Source: Sporosarcina sp. FSL W7-1349
Lineage (GTDB): Bacteria > Bacillota > Bacilli > Bacillales_A > Planococcaceae
Length of the DNA stretch: 64,000 nucleotides
Direction of reading: 5' to 3'
NCBI RefSeq assembly: GCF_038003045.1
Contig: NZ_JBBOOK010000003.1
Location: forward strand, 124,001 to 188,000
This document shows, one piece after another, positions 36,813-45,898 of this stretch. How positions within the stretch are numbered: the first letter of the stretch is position 1; each line of letters opens with the position of its first letter. The translations under genes were made by a program, and so were the position numbers. The notes under the pieces are model-generated. The model searched no databases, was not told where the DNA came from, and worked only from the letters and a program-made list of their open reading frames with translations.

Positions 36813-37790
36813 TCAATCCAATCCCTTATCCATTACCTCTTTCACCAACCGCCGCACTTCATCCGTCGATTTCGTACCCATTAATTGATTTCGTAACTCG
36901 CTTGCTCCTCTAAATCCACGAATGTAGATTTTAAAAAAGCGAAGGAGCGGTTTGAATGGACGGGGCTCGAATTCGCTTGAATATTGATCATGGAGATCCA
37001 GTTGTAAAAGCAACAGGTCGAGATATTCTTTCACGCTATGTTCTCTCGGTTCTTTTTCAAACGCGAATGGATTGGTGAAAACGCCGCGGCCGATCATGAC
37101 ACCATCGACGCCGTATTGGTCGACTAATTGTAATCCTGTTGCGCGGTCAGGGATATCTCCGTTGATCGTTAGCAATGTATTTGGAGCAATTTCATCCCGT
37201 AATTTTTTAATCTCAGGGATTAGTTCCCAATGTGCGTCCACTTTGCTCATTTCTTTTCTAGTACGAAGGTGAATAGAAAGATTCGCGATATCCTGTTCCA
37301 ATACATGTCTTAGCCAATCGCGCCATTCATCAACTTTGACGTAGCCCAGTCTTGTTTTCACACTGACTGGCAACCCGCCGGCTTTTGCCGCTTGAATTAG
37401 TTCCGCCGCCACTTCAGGGCGCCGTATTAATCCCGCGCCTTTTCCATTTGCTGCAACGTTGTGCACCGGGCATCCCATGTTTAAATCAATGCCACGGAAT
37501 CCGAGTTCTTTCATGTCGACGCTCATTTGTTTAAAGTACTCCGGTTTATCTCCCCAAATATGCGCTACAATCGGTTGTTCATCTTCGGTGAACGTCAACC
37601 GGCCGCGTACACTATCTCTTCCTTCAGGATGGCAATAACTTTCCGTATTCGTAAATTCCGTGAAAAAGACATCCGGTTTCGCGGCTTCACTGATGACGTG
37701 ACGGAACACGACGTCCGTGACATCTTCCATTGGTGCCAATATAAAGAACGGCTTTGGTAAATCAAGCCAAAAATTATGCTCGTTGTTCAA
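36813..37790 (-). CDS. dus: tRNA-dihydrouridine synthase
   Basis: A 325-residue FMN enzyme reducing uridine to dihydrouridine in tRNA. Motifs are the N-terminal [11 protein letters not shown], the catalytic cysteine in [18 protein letters not shown], and NGDIPD with [13 protein letters not shown] for FMN phosphate binding. I place the start at TTG 37790 ([14 protein letters not shown]) because AGAGGAGG lies just upstream; the longer frame to 37826 reads through the ribosome site. A short copy of its 5' end is found at 48879-48945, so a second dus gene once existed. Confidence 0.94.
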   Translation of the reverse strand: MNNEHNFWLDLPKPFFILAPMEDVTDVVFRHVISEAAKPDVFFTEFTNTESYCHPEGRDSVRGRLTFTEDEQPIVAHIWGDKPEYFKQMSVDMKELGFRGIDLNMGCPVHNVAANGKGAGLIRRPEVAAELIQAAKAGGLPVSVKTRLGYVKVDEWRDWLRHVLEQDIANLSIHLRTRKEMSKVDAHWELIPEIKKLRDEIAPNTLLTINGDIPDRATGLQLVDQYGVDGVMIGRGVFTNPFAFEKEPREHSVKEYLDLLLLQLDLHDQYSSEFEPRPFKPLLRFFKIYIRGFRGASELRNQLMGTKSTDEVRRLVKEVMDKGLD

Positions 37791-37961
37791 TTCATATCCT
37801 CCTCTTGCAACATGTATCTGTTGCAAAACCCTTTACTCCTCATGAATTTTACCACTTCTTTTGTTTGATGCACAGATACTTGTCTGAAATAAAGTCATAT
37901 GTAAAGGACTGAGTAGGCAGCAGTGAAGTTGGAAATGAAAAATTCCATAACTAACACAAAC

Positions 37962-37995
37962 AGCCCCCGACTTCAAAACGGCGAAGCAGGGGGCT
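37962..37995 (-). terminator. Terminator of the DHH-CBS-CCA gene
   Basis: On the minus strand AGCCCCC-T-GCTTC pairs with GAAG-T-CGGGGGCT and is followed by GTTTGTG. It lies about 20 bases past the stop at 38016. Confidence 0.8.
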
Positions 37996-38015
37996 GGGCC
38001 ATGCGGTGAACTAGG

Positions 38016-40607
38016 TCAGATTTGCTTACTATAAAGAAAGTGTTCTGTTAGCCACTCTTGGGCTTGTTCTTTTGATGCAATTTTCCCATTTAGCTGACCC
38101 ACTTCCACCTTCAATAGAATCTCGGAGAATGAAGGACCGGGTTTATGGCCAAGCTTCACTAAATCTTCTCCCGTCAAATATTTCGGAAGATGATATCGGC
38201 GGTTCACATAATCGATGACTAGTTGTTGCTTTTCCATCTTCTCCGCGGCCAGAATAAAGAAAATCGCTTCTTCTGAAACATGCTTCAAAAGAGGGTGATA
38301 ATCACCGATCTGATCCGCTTCGCTCCAATGGCCAAATTGCTTCAATCCCTCGATTTCCTTTAACAACTTCATATCTTGTTTCGTCAGAGCAAATTTTTGG
38401 ACGGCATGAAGGCTTGAGCCACAATAGAACGGCAGCAAGAAGTAGGGGAACCAGTCCAACTGACTTCCTTGGCGGTCTGCGGAATGTTCATGGTACAGTG
38501 CTTGGAGTTTCTCCGCGATCATACAAGCCGATCCTTCCGCTTCGTCTTTGATTCCAAATTGCTGCCAGAATTGCAGTTCGAATAATCGGCGGATTACATC
38601 GGACGGGTTGCCTTCTTTGAAGAGCCGTTTCATCTCCTCCACGATGCGGGGCGCTGTCAGATGTATGACATTCTCAATGGAGTTCAATGCCAATTTTTCG
38701 GTTTGCTCATCCATCCGGAATTGAAAACGCCCTTCAAAACGTACCGCCCGGAAAATGCGTGTCGGATCTTCAATGAAACTGATATTATGAAGAACTTTTA
38801 TCTTCTCCTCACGGATATCTTCCCGGCCGCCGAACGGATCGATGAGCTCGCCGAATGTATCTACATTCAGACGGATCGCCATCGCATTGATCGTGAAGTC
38901 CCGCCTCTGCAGATCTTCTTCCAAAGTTGATGTTTCAACATTCGGCAAAGACGCAGGACGCTCGTAATATTCGAGCCTTGATGAGGTCAAATCGATGGAC
39001 AACTCTGACGGATGGAGCCAAGTCGCCGTGCCGAAGCTTTCGTGTTCGAGTACTTCACCCCCGTACTCCTCCTGCAGGTTTTTAGCAAATAGGATTCCAT
39101 TGCCCTCCACGACGATATCAATGTCGTCATTCGGTTTGTCCAGAAGGATGTCCCGCACAATGCCGCCAATCAGAAAGACTGGGATATCCATCCGGCTTGC
39201 GATTTCGCCGATCTCCTTCAACAAAGAGAACACGTCTTCCGATAATTGCGATTCCATCACTTCCTGCAAATGATGTTGTGAGACATCAGATTTTTCATCC
39301 GACTCATCCGAGAACGTATCACTGTGCAACATTTCAATAATATTTGTCCTCGTTACAATGCCGACCATTTTTCCATCTTCGACTACAGGCAGCCGACCGA
39401 TATTATGCTCGATGACAAGCTCCTGTATTTGTTCAGCTGTCGTAGACGGATCGATTGTGATAACATTCGTCGTCATATATCCTTTTACCGGCGCGTGTCC
39501 CAAGCCGTGGTGATTCCCTTTGTCGAGATCCCTTCTGGTAATCAAGCCGACTAACCGGTCATCCGCCACAATCGGATAACCGGAATGTCCGTAACGGTAC
39601 ATGAGTTGGCCTGCTTCCTCGATTGTCGTGTCAGGGGACAACGTCTTCACAGGATGGGTCATGATTTCTCTTGCGGAGATGGCCGGCTTCAACATTAGAT
39701 CCAAATGGTCGGTCAGCTCGTTTAACACATTTTCCAGGTCGCCTTTTTTAACCGTTGCAGAGCCCGCATGCTTATGGCCTCCTCCGCCAAACATCTGGAG
39801 AATCGGCAACAAGGTGATCCGGTCGGAATTAGCACGTCCCACGACATGGACATTGTTTTTCATCTTGACGACTGTAATGGCCGCGTCCGTCCCTTTCGTT
39901 TTCAATAATCTAGTCGTAATCGTGGCGAGCCCGTTCTGTGGTTTTTTCAACTGCCAGGAACTGACGGCGATTTCCAGTCCGTCCACCTCGTGAATAGTTG
40001 TCTCTGAAAGGAGGTGGTCCAGTAACTCTTGCTGTTCGGGCTTTAGAACTTCTTCTGAAAAACGCTGCACCATTTCCAGACTCATTCCGTTTTCAATCAA
40101 ATAACCGGCCATTAGCAAATCGCGGGCTGTCGTGTTTTTATATGTAAAATTCCCGGTATCCGTATAAATGCCAAGTCCGAAAAGGGAAGCTTCAAACTGG
40201 GAGATCGGCAGACCCTGTTTTTGGATTTCTTCGAGCAGCAACGTGACGGCGGCTCCTACAGGTTCGACAATTCCCTCATCATACGCGACATCAGTTTCCC
40301 GCTTCGGGTGATGGTCATAGACGATAAACTTTCGTTTTTTCTCGTCAAAGTCTTTCGGAAGCTTTCCTAATCTGGAAAGGGAAGCGACATCGACTATGAT
40401 CATCTCCGTCACTTCGTCCCAATCGACATGGATGTCCCGCACAAAATCGAGCGTATCCCGGTAAATATTCAAAAAGCGCTGCACCCGGTTGTCCTGCTTG
40501 TCCGAAATGACGAGGGGGGCGTTCGGATAAAGTTTCTTTGCTGCAATCATCGAAGCGAGCGCATCGAAATCCGTGTTTACATGTGAAATTATTACTTGCA
40601 ACTGCAT
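38016..40607 (-). CDS. DHH phosphoesterase - CBS pair - CCA-type nucleotidyltransferase fusion
   Basis: An 863-residue, three-part protein. Residues about 1-310 are a DHH/DHHA1 phosphoesterase (SHVNTDFDALASM, DHHPKRETD, FGGGGHKHAGSAT), as in NrnA and RecJ-type nucleases. Residues about 320-440 are two CBS domains (ISAREIMTHPVKTLSPD, VKGYMTTNVITIDPS) that may bind adenine nucleotides. Residues about 470-690 are a class II tRNA nucleotidyltransferase head and neck (FLIGGIVRDILLD, the DDIDIVVEG metal motif, RRDFTINAMA, DPTRIFRAVRFEGRF), followed by a helical RNA-binding tail. In some bacteria this form adds only A to tRNA ends. ATG 40607 is chosen because CAGGAGGAA lies directly upstream. A single chain that can both trim and extend RNA 3' ends is notable. 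A plain CCA enzyme probably exists elsewhere. Confidence 0.92.
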   Translation of the reverse strand: MQLQVIISHVNTDFDALASMIAAKKLYPNAPLVISDKQDNRVQRFLNIYRDTLDFVRDIHVDWDEVTEMIIVDVASLSRLGKLPKDFDEKKRKFIVYDHHPKRETDVAYDEGIVEPVGAAVTLLLEEIQKQGLPISQFEASLFGLGIYTDTGNFTYKNTTARDLLMAGYLIENGMSLEMVQRFSEEVLKPEQQELLDHLLSETTIHEVDGLEIAVSSWQLKKPQNGLATITTRLLKTKGTDAAITVVKMKNNVHVVGRANSDRITLLPILQMFGGGGHKHAGSATVKKGDLENVLNELTDHLDLMLKPAISAREIMTHPVKTLSPDTTIEEAGQLMYRYGHSGYPIVADDRLVGLITRRDLDKGNHHGLGHAPVKGYMTTNVITIDPSTTAEQIQELVIEHNIGRLPVVEDGKMVGIVTRTNIIEMLHSDTFSDESDEKSDVSQHHLQEVMESQLSEDVFSLLKEIGEIASRMDIPVFLIGGIVRDILLDKPNDDIDIVVEGNGILFAKNLQEEYGGEVLEHESFGTATWLHPSELSIDLTSSRLEYYERPASLPNVETSTLEEDLQRRDFTINAMAIRLNVDTFGELIDPFGGREDIREEKIKVLHNISFIEDPTRIFRAVRFEGRFQFRMDEQTEKLALNSIENVIHLTAPRIVEEMKRLFKEGNPSDVIRRLFELQFWQQFGIKDEAEGSACMIAEKLQALYHEHSADRQGSQLDWFPYFLLPFYCGSSLHAVQKFALTKQDMKLLKEIEGLKQFGHWSEADQIGDYHPLLKHVSEEAIFFILAAEKMEKQQLVIDYVNRRYHLPKYLTGEDLVKLGHKPGPSFSEILLKVEVGQLNGKIASKEQAQEWLTEHFLYSKQI

Positions 40608-40700
40608 TTCCTCCTGCCTGACCGATGGTATTTGCCGAATCAAACACATGAAAGTTCGGCTCCTATCTATTATTATAGCAAATTCTGTAAACCTATTCAT

Positions 40701-41334
40701 AGGGCGCTGAAGGGGTGGTGAGGAATTTTGAGGGGGGAGAACGTGTTCCGAGTTGATTGTTGTATAGGTATGCTTTCATTTACAAATGCAAGTATGAATA
40801 CAGGTTCTAAATCAACTCTGAATAGTATTGGGATCTAGCACCTAACACTTGTTTTTGATTTTTAGTGAAAAACGTAAAACAAAAGTTAGTGAGATGCTTT
40901 GCCAATTGTCCTCAAGCAAAAGAGCTCCTAGTATAGTAAAGGAAAAGACGATACGTTTGTTTCCTTACAATACAAAAGGAGTTACTAAACTATGACATGA
41001 AACCAGTGTTTCGTCTTACAGCAAATCTTATTCATTTTGCCTACCAACGCGCTTGCTGCCCGCTCTTGAATTACCAGATGTAAATACCGGAATAAAAATA
41101 CCCACTTTACCATCTGCGCACCGTCACGTTCTGTTTTTCCGTAGGCTGGAAATAGGTACATTTTACGGCCATCTGAAGGGAATTCGGTCCCTTCAGATGG
41201 CCGTCGCAAGTTATGTTGGTTTCTTGAGGGGTTAGCATTAGATAAGATGTATTTCAGAACCTGTATTATTGCGCATTCCATATTATGTACGAAGAAACAG
41301 TACTAAAGATAGTTTGAAAATGTTGAAAATTCAA
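40701..41334. other. Intergenic region with inverted repeats, possible small mobile element
   Basis: No gene is supported. AATACAGGTTCT (40797-40808) and its exact reverse complement AGAACCTGTATT (41256-41267) frame about 470 bases. A perfect 17-bp stem hairpin lies inside at 41165-41204. A minus frame of 98 codons at 40985-41281 runs through the hairpin and lacks a ribosome site. Confidence 0.45.
41165..41204. repeat. Perfect 17-bp inverted repeat
   Basis: ACGGCCATCTGAAGGGA (41165-41181) and its exact complement (41188-41204) are separated by 6 bases. There is no T-run on either side, so this is not a plain terminator. It may be the central hairpin of the element framed by the 40797/41267 repeats. 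Confidence 0.7.
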
Positions 41335-41363
41335 TTGACAGTAGATCCGTTATTAAGGATAAT
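41335..41363 (+). promoter_or_regulatory. Strong sigma-A promoter of the SLH surface protein gene
   Basis: A perfect TTGACA (41335-41340), a 17-base spacer, and GATAAT (41358-41363). It lies 140 bases ahead of the GTG start at 41503. Confidence 0.85.
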
Positions 41364-41394
41364 ACTCATGAGTAATATATAGTACTCATGAGTA
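41363..41394. promoter_or_regulatory. Twin 12-bp palindromic operators over the promoter
   Basis: TACTCATGAGTA occurs at 41363-41374 and again at 41383-41394. Each copy is a perfect palindrome, and their centres are 20 bases apart (about two helical turns). The first starts at the last base of the minus 10 box and covers the start site. This is the layout of a repressor site, most likely for the TetR-family protein encoded just downstream at 45121. Confidence 0.75.
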
Positions 41395-41502
41395 TTATTT
41401 TGGTAAGAAGTAAATTTCATAGGAAAAACTTTTGTGTTAGTAGAGAGGACTTTATAATGAAAGCTCCTTTCTTATTTTGTGAAAATTTGAGGGGGATAAA
41501 GA

Positions 41503-44500
41503 GTGATAGAAAGTAAAAAGTTATTTCTTGCAGTTGTAGCTTCTTCACTGGCATTCAGCACGATTGTCGCTGATCAGTCAACTGAAGCATACGGTAAAGC
41601 CGCTGTATTTACTGACATACCACCTAATAGCCAATATGAAGAAGCTTTAGCGAGTTTGGTTCAACAACATATAGTTTTCGGTTATTCAGACGGAACCTAT
41701 CGTCCATCAGAAAATTTGAAGCGCGGACACGCAGCCGTTATTTTAGCTAGAGCACTCCAACTCGATTTGAAAAATGTGAGGAATCCAGGGTTTCACGACA
41801 TTAAGGAGAACTCCGACTACTACAAGTCGATTGCCGCGCTTGTGAAAGCCGGCATAATTCAAGGATATCCCGACGGTACATTTAAGCCTGAGCAACCGCT
41901 TACCCGTGCACAAATGGCAAAGATTCTAGTAGTTGCTTATCAGCTTTCCGAAGAAGAATTGGAAGTAAATCATTTTCAAGACATAGCTACAACCATGTGG
42001 TATGCGCCTTATGTAACGTCACTAATCAAGAACAAAATAACGATTGGTACTACGCCAACAACATATTCACCTAATGACCCAGTGAAACGCGGGCAAATGG
42101 CTCTATTTCTCCACCGTTGCCAGCAATTGGGGCAGCAACCGGTAGAGAACGTAATTGAGTCTGAAGTATCAGCTATCAATGAGAATTCAATACAATTAGG
42201 CGGCAAAACCTATACGCTGACAACTGAGCAAAGAAAATGGCTAACACCGGAAAATTTCTCCTCACTTAATAATGCAAAAATGAGGGTTAGAATTGTAGGG
42301 AATACAATTAATAAAGTTGAGTCGATTACGTTCCATGCAGATAGAAATTCAATTGAGGACAAAGCGGACATGGTATTGAATGGAAATGGAGCAGTAATTG
42401 ATGCAAAAATATTTATAGAAGGCGGTAACTTGTCTTTTCAGGACATTACTATAGTAAACGACATAATCATAAACAGTACTATGAAAAACACAATTTATGT
42501 AGGTAATGCGAGAATAACAGGGGCAACAATTCTATCGAGGGATAGAGAAAACTTTAATTCGTCAGCCACTACCGATTCATTCAATACGGAAGTCCACTTT
42601 CATAATTCAAGCATACCTTCGATAAAAGTCGAGACCAATGGGTCTTCCATTAAATTAACAGGCGATACTTCTATTAGTGAAGTTATCATCTCGGCAAGCA
42701 CTTCCATTGAGGCGGATGCAAGCATAATCATTCCATCTGCCAGAGTCAACATGAAGGATTTAATAAATGTAACGATCAATGCAGCTATCCGTTCACTTTT
42801 TCTTGAAAATATGAATAGTAGAATCATACTTGAGAAAAATGCAAAAATCGAAAATGTTTATATAACTTCTATGAGCGCTGTAAAGCTTATCTTTCGAAAC
42901 TATGAGATAAATAAGCATAAAATTCTCAGGATTAACGGACGTCCCAATATTGAAATCTCGTTACCAGTAGGGGACTCTGTTGATAATAGCGAGGAAGGAA
43001 ACTATGTACCACCAGAATCAACTGAGAATAATCAGTTGCAAAAAGCAAAAGCTGCTGTTGCGGCACTATTTTCAGATGGGAATAAAACAGCTTTAAAAGC
43101 CGGTGTGGATCAAGCTGCAATTAATGCTGCAAAAGAGAAAGTAGGTAAAGTAGCTGATGGTGCTGACAAACTATCTTTATTGGCCGATCTCCAAAAAGCG
43201 CAGGACTTCCTAACAGCGAAAGTTGAAGCAGCAGTGAAACTACGATTAGCTACGGAGGCTGTAAATAATCTGTTTGTAGACAACTCAAAAACAAAGTTAA
43301 AAGATAATGTAAGTCAAGCGGATATTGACGTAGCTAGGGAAAAGGTGAAGCAATTGGCTGAAGGTGCAGACAAGGTTGCCTTAAAGGAAGCTATTGCAAT
43401 TGCACAGCGCTTACTTAGCCAATTATCTATACCGCCGGCTTTATATGCGATAGTAGCGAATCCAGAAACAGTCCAAATTCAATTTATCGAAGATTCGGAG
43501 TGGAGAGGAAAAATCACAGACGTATACAAAGAGGGGAGTGCCTCACCGATTCATTCATCAAGGGTGAAAATGAGCGAAGGATTAATTACGATTGACCTAA
43601 CAGGTGCTCCGTTGAATCCGGGAACCCATAAAATAATTGTAAAAGCGGAAGGGTATGCGGATGCCGTTGTGACAATTGAAATACCGGTGCCAAAAGAACC
43701 GCCTACTATATCTGGAATAGCGCCGAATCCGGAAACTGTGGAAATCACGTTTGCTGACAATCCAGAGTGGAGAGGGAAACTCACAGGCGTATACAAAGAA
43801 GGGAGTACTTCACCGATTCATTCATCAAGGGTGAAAATGAGCGAAGGATTAATTACGATTGACCTATCAGGTGCTCCGTTGAATCCGGGAACCCATAAAA
43901 TAGTTGTAAAAGCGGAAGGGTATGCGGATGCCGTTGTGACAATTGAAATACCGGTGCCAAAAGAACCGCCTACTATATCTGGAGCAGCGCCCAATCCGGA
44001 AACTGTGGAAATCACGTTTGCCGACAATCCAGAGTGGAGAGGGAAACTCACAGGCGTATACAAAGAAGGGAGTACTTCACCGATTCATTCATCAAGGGTA
44101 AAAACGACTGAAGGGTTGATCATGATCGACCTGACAGGTGCTCCGCTGAGTCCAGGCATCCATAAAATAATTGTAAAAGCGGAAGGGTATGCGGATGCCG
44201 TTGTGACAATTGAAATACCGGTGCCAAAAGAACCGCCTACTATATCTGGAACAGCGCCCAATCCGGAAACTGTGGAAATTACGTTTGCCGACAATCCAGA
44301 GTGGAGAGGGAAACTCACAGGCGTATACAAAGAAGGGAGTACTTCACCGATTCATTCATCAAGGGTGAAAATAAGCGAAGGATTAATTACGATTGACCTA
44401 TCAGGTGCTCCGTTGAATCCGGGAACCCATAAAATAGTTGTAAAAGCGGAAGGGTATGCGGATGCCGTTGTGACAATTGAAATACCGGTGCCAAAAGAAC

Positions 44501-45030
44501 CGCCTACTATATCTGGAGCAGCGCCGAATCCGGAAACTGTGGAAATCACGTTTGCCGACAATCCAGAGTGGAGAGGGAAACTCACAGGCGTATACAAAGA
44601 AGAGAGTACTTCACCGATTCATTCATCAAGGGTGAATATAAGCGAAGGATTAATTACGATTGACCTATCAGGTGCTCCGTTGAATCCGGGAACCCATAAA
44701 ATAGTTGTAAAAGCGGAAGGGTATGCGGATGCCGTCGTGACAATTGAAATACCGGTGCCAAAAGAATCACCTTCTTTATCTGGAACAGCGCCCAATCCGG
44801 AAACTGTGGAAATCACGTTTGCTGACAATCCAGAGTGGAGAGGGAAACTCACAGGCGTATACAAAGAAGGGAGTACTTCACCGATCCATTCATCAAGGGT
44901 GAAAACGACTGAAGGGTTGATCACGATTGACCTTACCGATGCCGCCTTGAATCCGGGGTCGCATGAATTTACCGTGAAAGCGGATGGATATGATGAGGCA
45001 TCGGTGATAATTTTAATTAGTCTCGATTAA
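41503..45030 (+). CDS. S-layer-homology surface protein with six tandem HID/DUF1533-like repeats
   Basis: A 1175-residue exported protein starting at GTG 41503 behind GAGGGGGATAAAG. Residues 1-30 are a signal peptide. Residues about 33-220 are three SLH domains (IVFGYSDGTYRPSENLKRGH, GIIQGYPDGTFKPEQPLTRA, WYAPYVTSLIKNKITIG) that bind pyruvylated cell-wall polysaccharide. Residues about 225-500 are strand-rich and beta-helix-like. Residues about 505-640 contain two alanine/lysine-rich helical repeats. Residues about 644-1175 are six repeats of 89 residues (PNPETVEITFADNPEWRGKL, ending KAEGYADAVVTIEI) resembling the DUF1533/hemoglobin-interacting (HID) family. It is likely a surface adhesin or ligand-binding protein. 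It is controlled by a strong promoter with twin palindromes and followed by a TetR gene. Confidence 0.92.
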   Translation: MIESKKLFLAVVASSLAFSTIVADQSTEAYGKAAVFTDIPPNSQYEEALASLVQQHIVFGYSDGTYRPSENLKRGHAAVILARALQLDLKNVRNPGFHDIKENSDYYKSIAALVKAGIIQGYPDGTFKPEQPLTRAQMAKILVVAYQLSEEELEVNHFQDIATTMWYAPYVTSLIKNKITIGTTPTTYSPNDPVKRGQMALFLHRCQQLGQQPVENVIESEVSAINENSIQLGGKTYTLTTEQRKWLTPENFSSLNNAKMRVRIVGNTINKVESITFHADRNSIEDKADMVLNGNGAVIDAKIFIEGGNLSFQDITIVNDIIINSTMKNTIYVGNARITGATILSRDRENFNSSATTDSFNTEVHFHNSSIPSIKVETNGSSIKLTGDTSISEVIISASTSIEADASIIIPSARVNMKDLINVTINAAIRSLFLENMNSRIILEKNAKIENVYITSMSAVKLIFRNYEINKHKILRINGRPNIEISLPVGDSVDNSEEGNYVPPESTENNQLQKAKAAVAALFSDGNKTALKAGVDQAAINAAKEKVGKVADGADKLSLLADLQKAQDFLTAKVEAAVKLRLATEAVNNLFVDNSKTKLKDNVSQADIDVAREKVKQLAEGADKVALKEAIAIAQRLLSQLSIPPALYAIVANPETVQIQFIEDSEWRGKITDVYKEGSASPIHSSRVKMSEGLITIDLTGAPLNPGTHKIIVKAEGYADAVVTIEIPVPKEPPTISGIAPNPETVEITFADNPEWRGKLTGVYKEGSTSPIHSSRVKMSEGLITIDLSGAPLNPGTHKIVVKAEGYADAVVTIEIPVPKEPPTISGAAPNPETVEITFADNPEWRGKLTGVYKEGSTSPIHSSRVKTTEGLIMIDLTGAPLSPGIHKIIVKAEGYADAVVTIEIPVPKEPPTISGTAPNPETVEITFADNPEWRGKLTGVYKEGSTSPIHSSRVKISEGLITIDLSGAPLNPGTHKIVVKAEGYADAVVTIEIPVPKEPPTISGAAPNPETVEITFADNPEWRGKLTGVYKEESTSPIHSSRVNISEGLITIDLSGAPLNPGTHKIVVKAEGYADAVVTIEIPVPKESPSLSGTAPNPETVEITFADNPEWRGKLTGVYKEGSTSPIHSSRVKTTEGLITIDLTDAALNPGSHEFTVKADGYDEASVIILISLD
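43432..45030 (+). repeat. Six tandem 267-bp coding repeats
   Basis: Units begin at 43432, 43699, 43966, 44233, 44500 and 44767, an exact 267-base (89-codon) period. Units 2-5 are almost identical at DNA level, while unit 1 is more diverged and unit 6 has its own ending. The near identity, including silent positions, points to recent expansion or gene conversion, so the copy number may vary between strains and may also be an assembly risk. Regular minus-strand open frames here are only shadows of the repeat. Confidence 0.95.
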
Positions 45031-45120
45031 TATAGTATAATATTGTTACTACAGAGTTGTTTACTCAGTTTGTAATCGAGGCGAACATCTAGAAAAGCAT
45101 AGAGGTTGGAGTTGTTCTAA

Positions 45121-45720
45121 TTGAATAATAGAGGACGAAAAAAGGGCGCAGATGGGGAGAAAAGCAGAGAGCTATTACTGGAAATTGCTGCAAAACAATT
45201 TGCTCTTCGTGGGTTCCATGAAACGAAAATCAGTATGATTGTTAAGGAAGCACATGTCACGCAACCAACGTTCTATCTATATTTCAAAAGCAAAGATGCC
45301 ATTTTTCAAGAGCTGGTCGATATGTTTAAAGCCAAGTTATATACATTAGTGGAGCAAAGTCGATTATCTGCTGGTATCGAGTCGGCGGAATTACAGGATC
45401 GAATTACCAGTGGGATTACAGCAATTTTTCGCCTATTCGAGGATAATGAACAAATAGCCCGTATCGGCTTTATCGTTTCAGAAGAAGCATTTGATATGAA
45501 GAAGAAGATAGCAAAGCAGATTGAAGAAAATCTTGCAACGGAAGTGGAAAATGGATACTTCCATGATGATGTAGATTTAAATACGGTTGCCGTAGCGATC
45601 GTTGGTGTTATTGAGCACCTGACATTAACAAAATTATGGACTGGTTTACAATCTCCCGAGGAACTCGCCCAGGAAATGACCAAGCTCTTTTTATATGGCT
45701 TAAGTTCAGGTGTCCACTAG
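45121..45720 (+). CDS. TetR/AcrR-family regulator downstream of the SLH gene
   Basis: A 199-residue regulator. The N-terminal HTH reads LLEIAAKQFALRGFHETKIS then AHVTQPTFYLYFKSKDAIFQ, as in the QacR/FadR-like group; the rest is the helical ligand-binding domain. It begins at a TTG at 45121, about 10 bases after AGAGGTTGGAG. It lies 90 bases after the SLH gene in the same direction with no terminator between, so it may be co-transcribed and repress the promoter at 41335 through the twin TACTCATGAGTA sites. Ligand unknown. Confidence 0.88.
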   Translation: MNNRGRKKGADGEKSRELLLEIAAKQFALRGFHETKISMIVKEAHVTQPTFYLYFKSKDAIFQELVDMFKAKLYTLVEQSRLSAGIESAELQDRITSGITAIFRLFEDNEQIARIGFIVSEEAFDMKKKIAKQIEENLATEVENGYFHDDVDLNTVAVAIVGVIEHLTLTKLWTGLQSPEELAQEMTKLFLYGLSSGVH

Positions 45721-45850
45721 CGTTTTGGTTTACTGTTCAGCGGATGTCACGGATTTTGAATTGCGCTTTGCGTAATTCAAAGTCTGGACGCAAGTAGGCC
45801 GAAGCAGGGCGATAATGATCGTTGGTGCTCAGGAAAGAGGATTATAAAAT

Positions 45851-45889
45851 AAAACTCCGCCAGGACCTAAGGAACTAGCGGAGTTTTTC
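45851..45889. terminator. Bidirectional terminator between TetR and gltS-like genes
   Basis: AAACTCCGC pairs with GCGGAGTTT and is followed by TT on the plus strand; on the minus strand the stem is followed by TATTTTATAAT. It ends both convergent genes. Confidence 0.85.
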
Positions 45890-45898
45890 GTCTATTCA

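Noticed and set aside
38661..39993. Several plus-strand frames opposite the DHH-CBS-CCA gene
   Set aside because: Antisense shadows of a long, well-supported coding region.
40985..41281. 98-codon minus-strand frame
   Set aside because: It runs through a perfect 17-bp hairpin and a repeat end, lacks a ribosome site and has no recognisable motif.
43551..44924. Five regularly spaced minus-strand open frames of about 81 codons
   Set aside because: They repeat every 267 bases opposite the SLH protein repeats and have no ribosome sites; they are shadows of the coding repeats.
43432..45030. Tandem repeats considered as a CRISPR-like array
   Set aside because: The unit is 267 bases, has no short repeat plus unique spacer pattern, and is translated in frame as an 89-residue domain.
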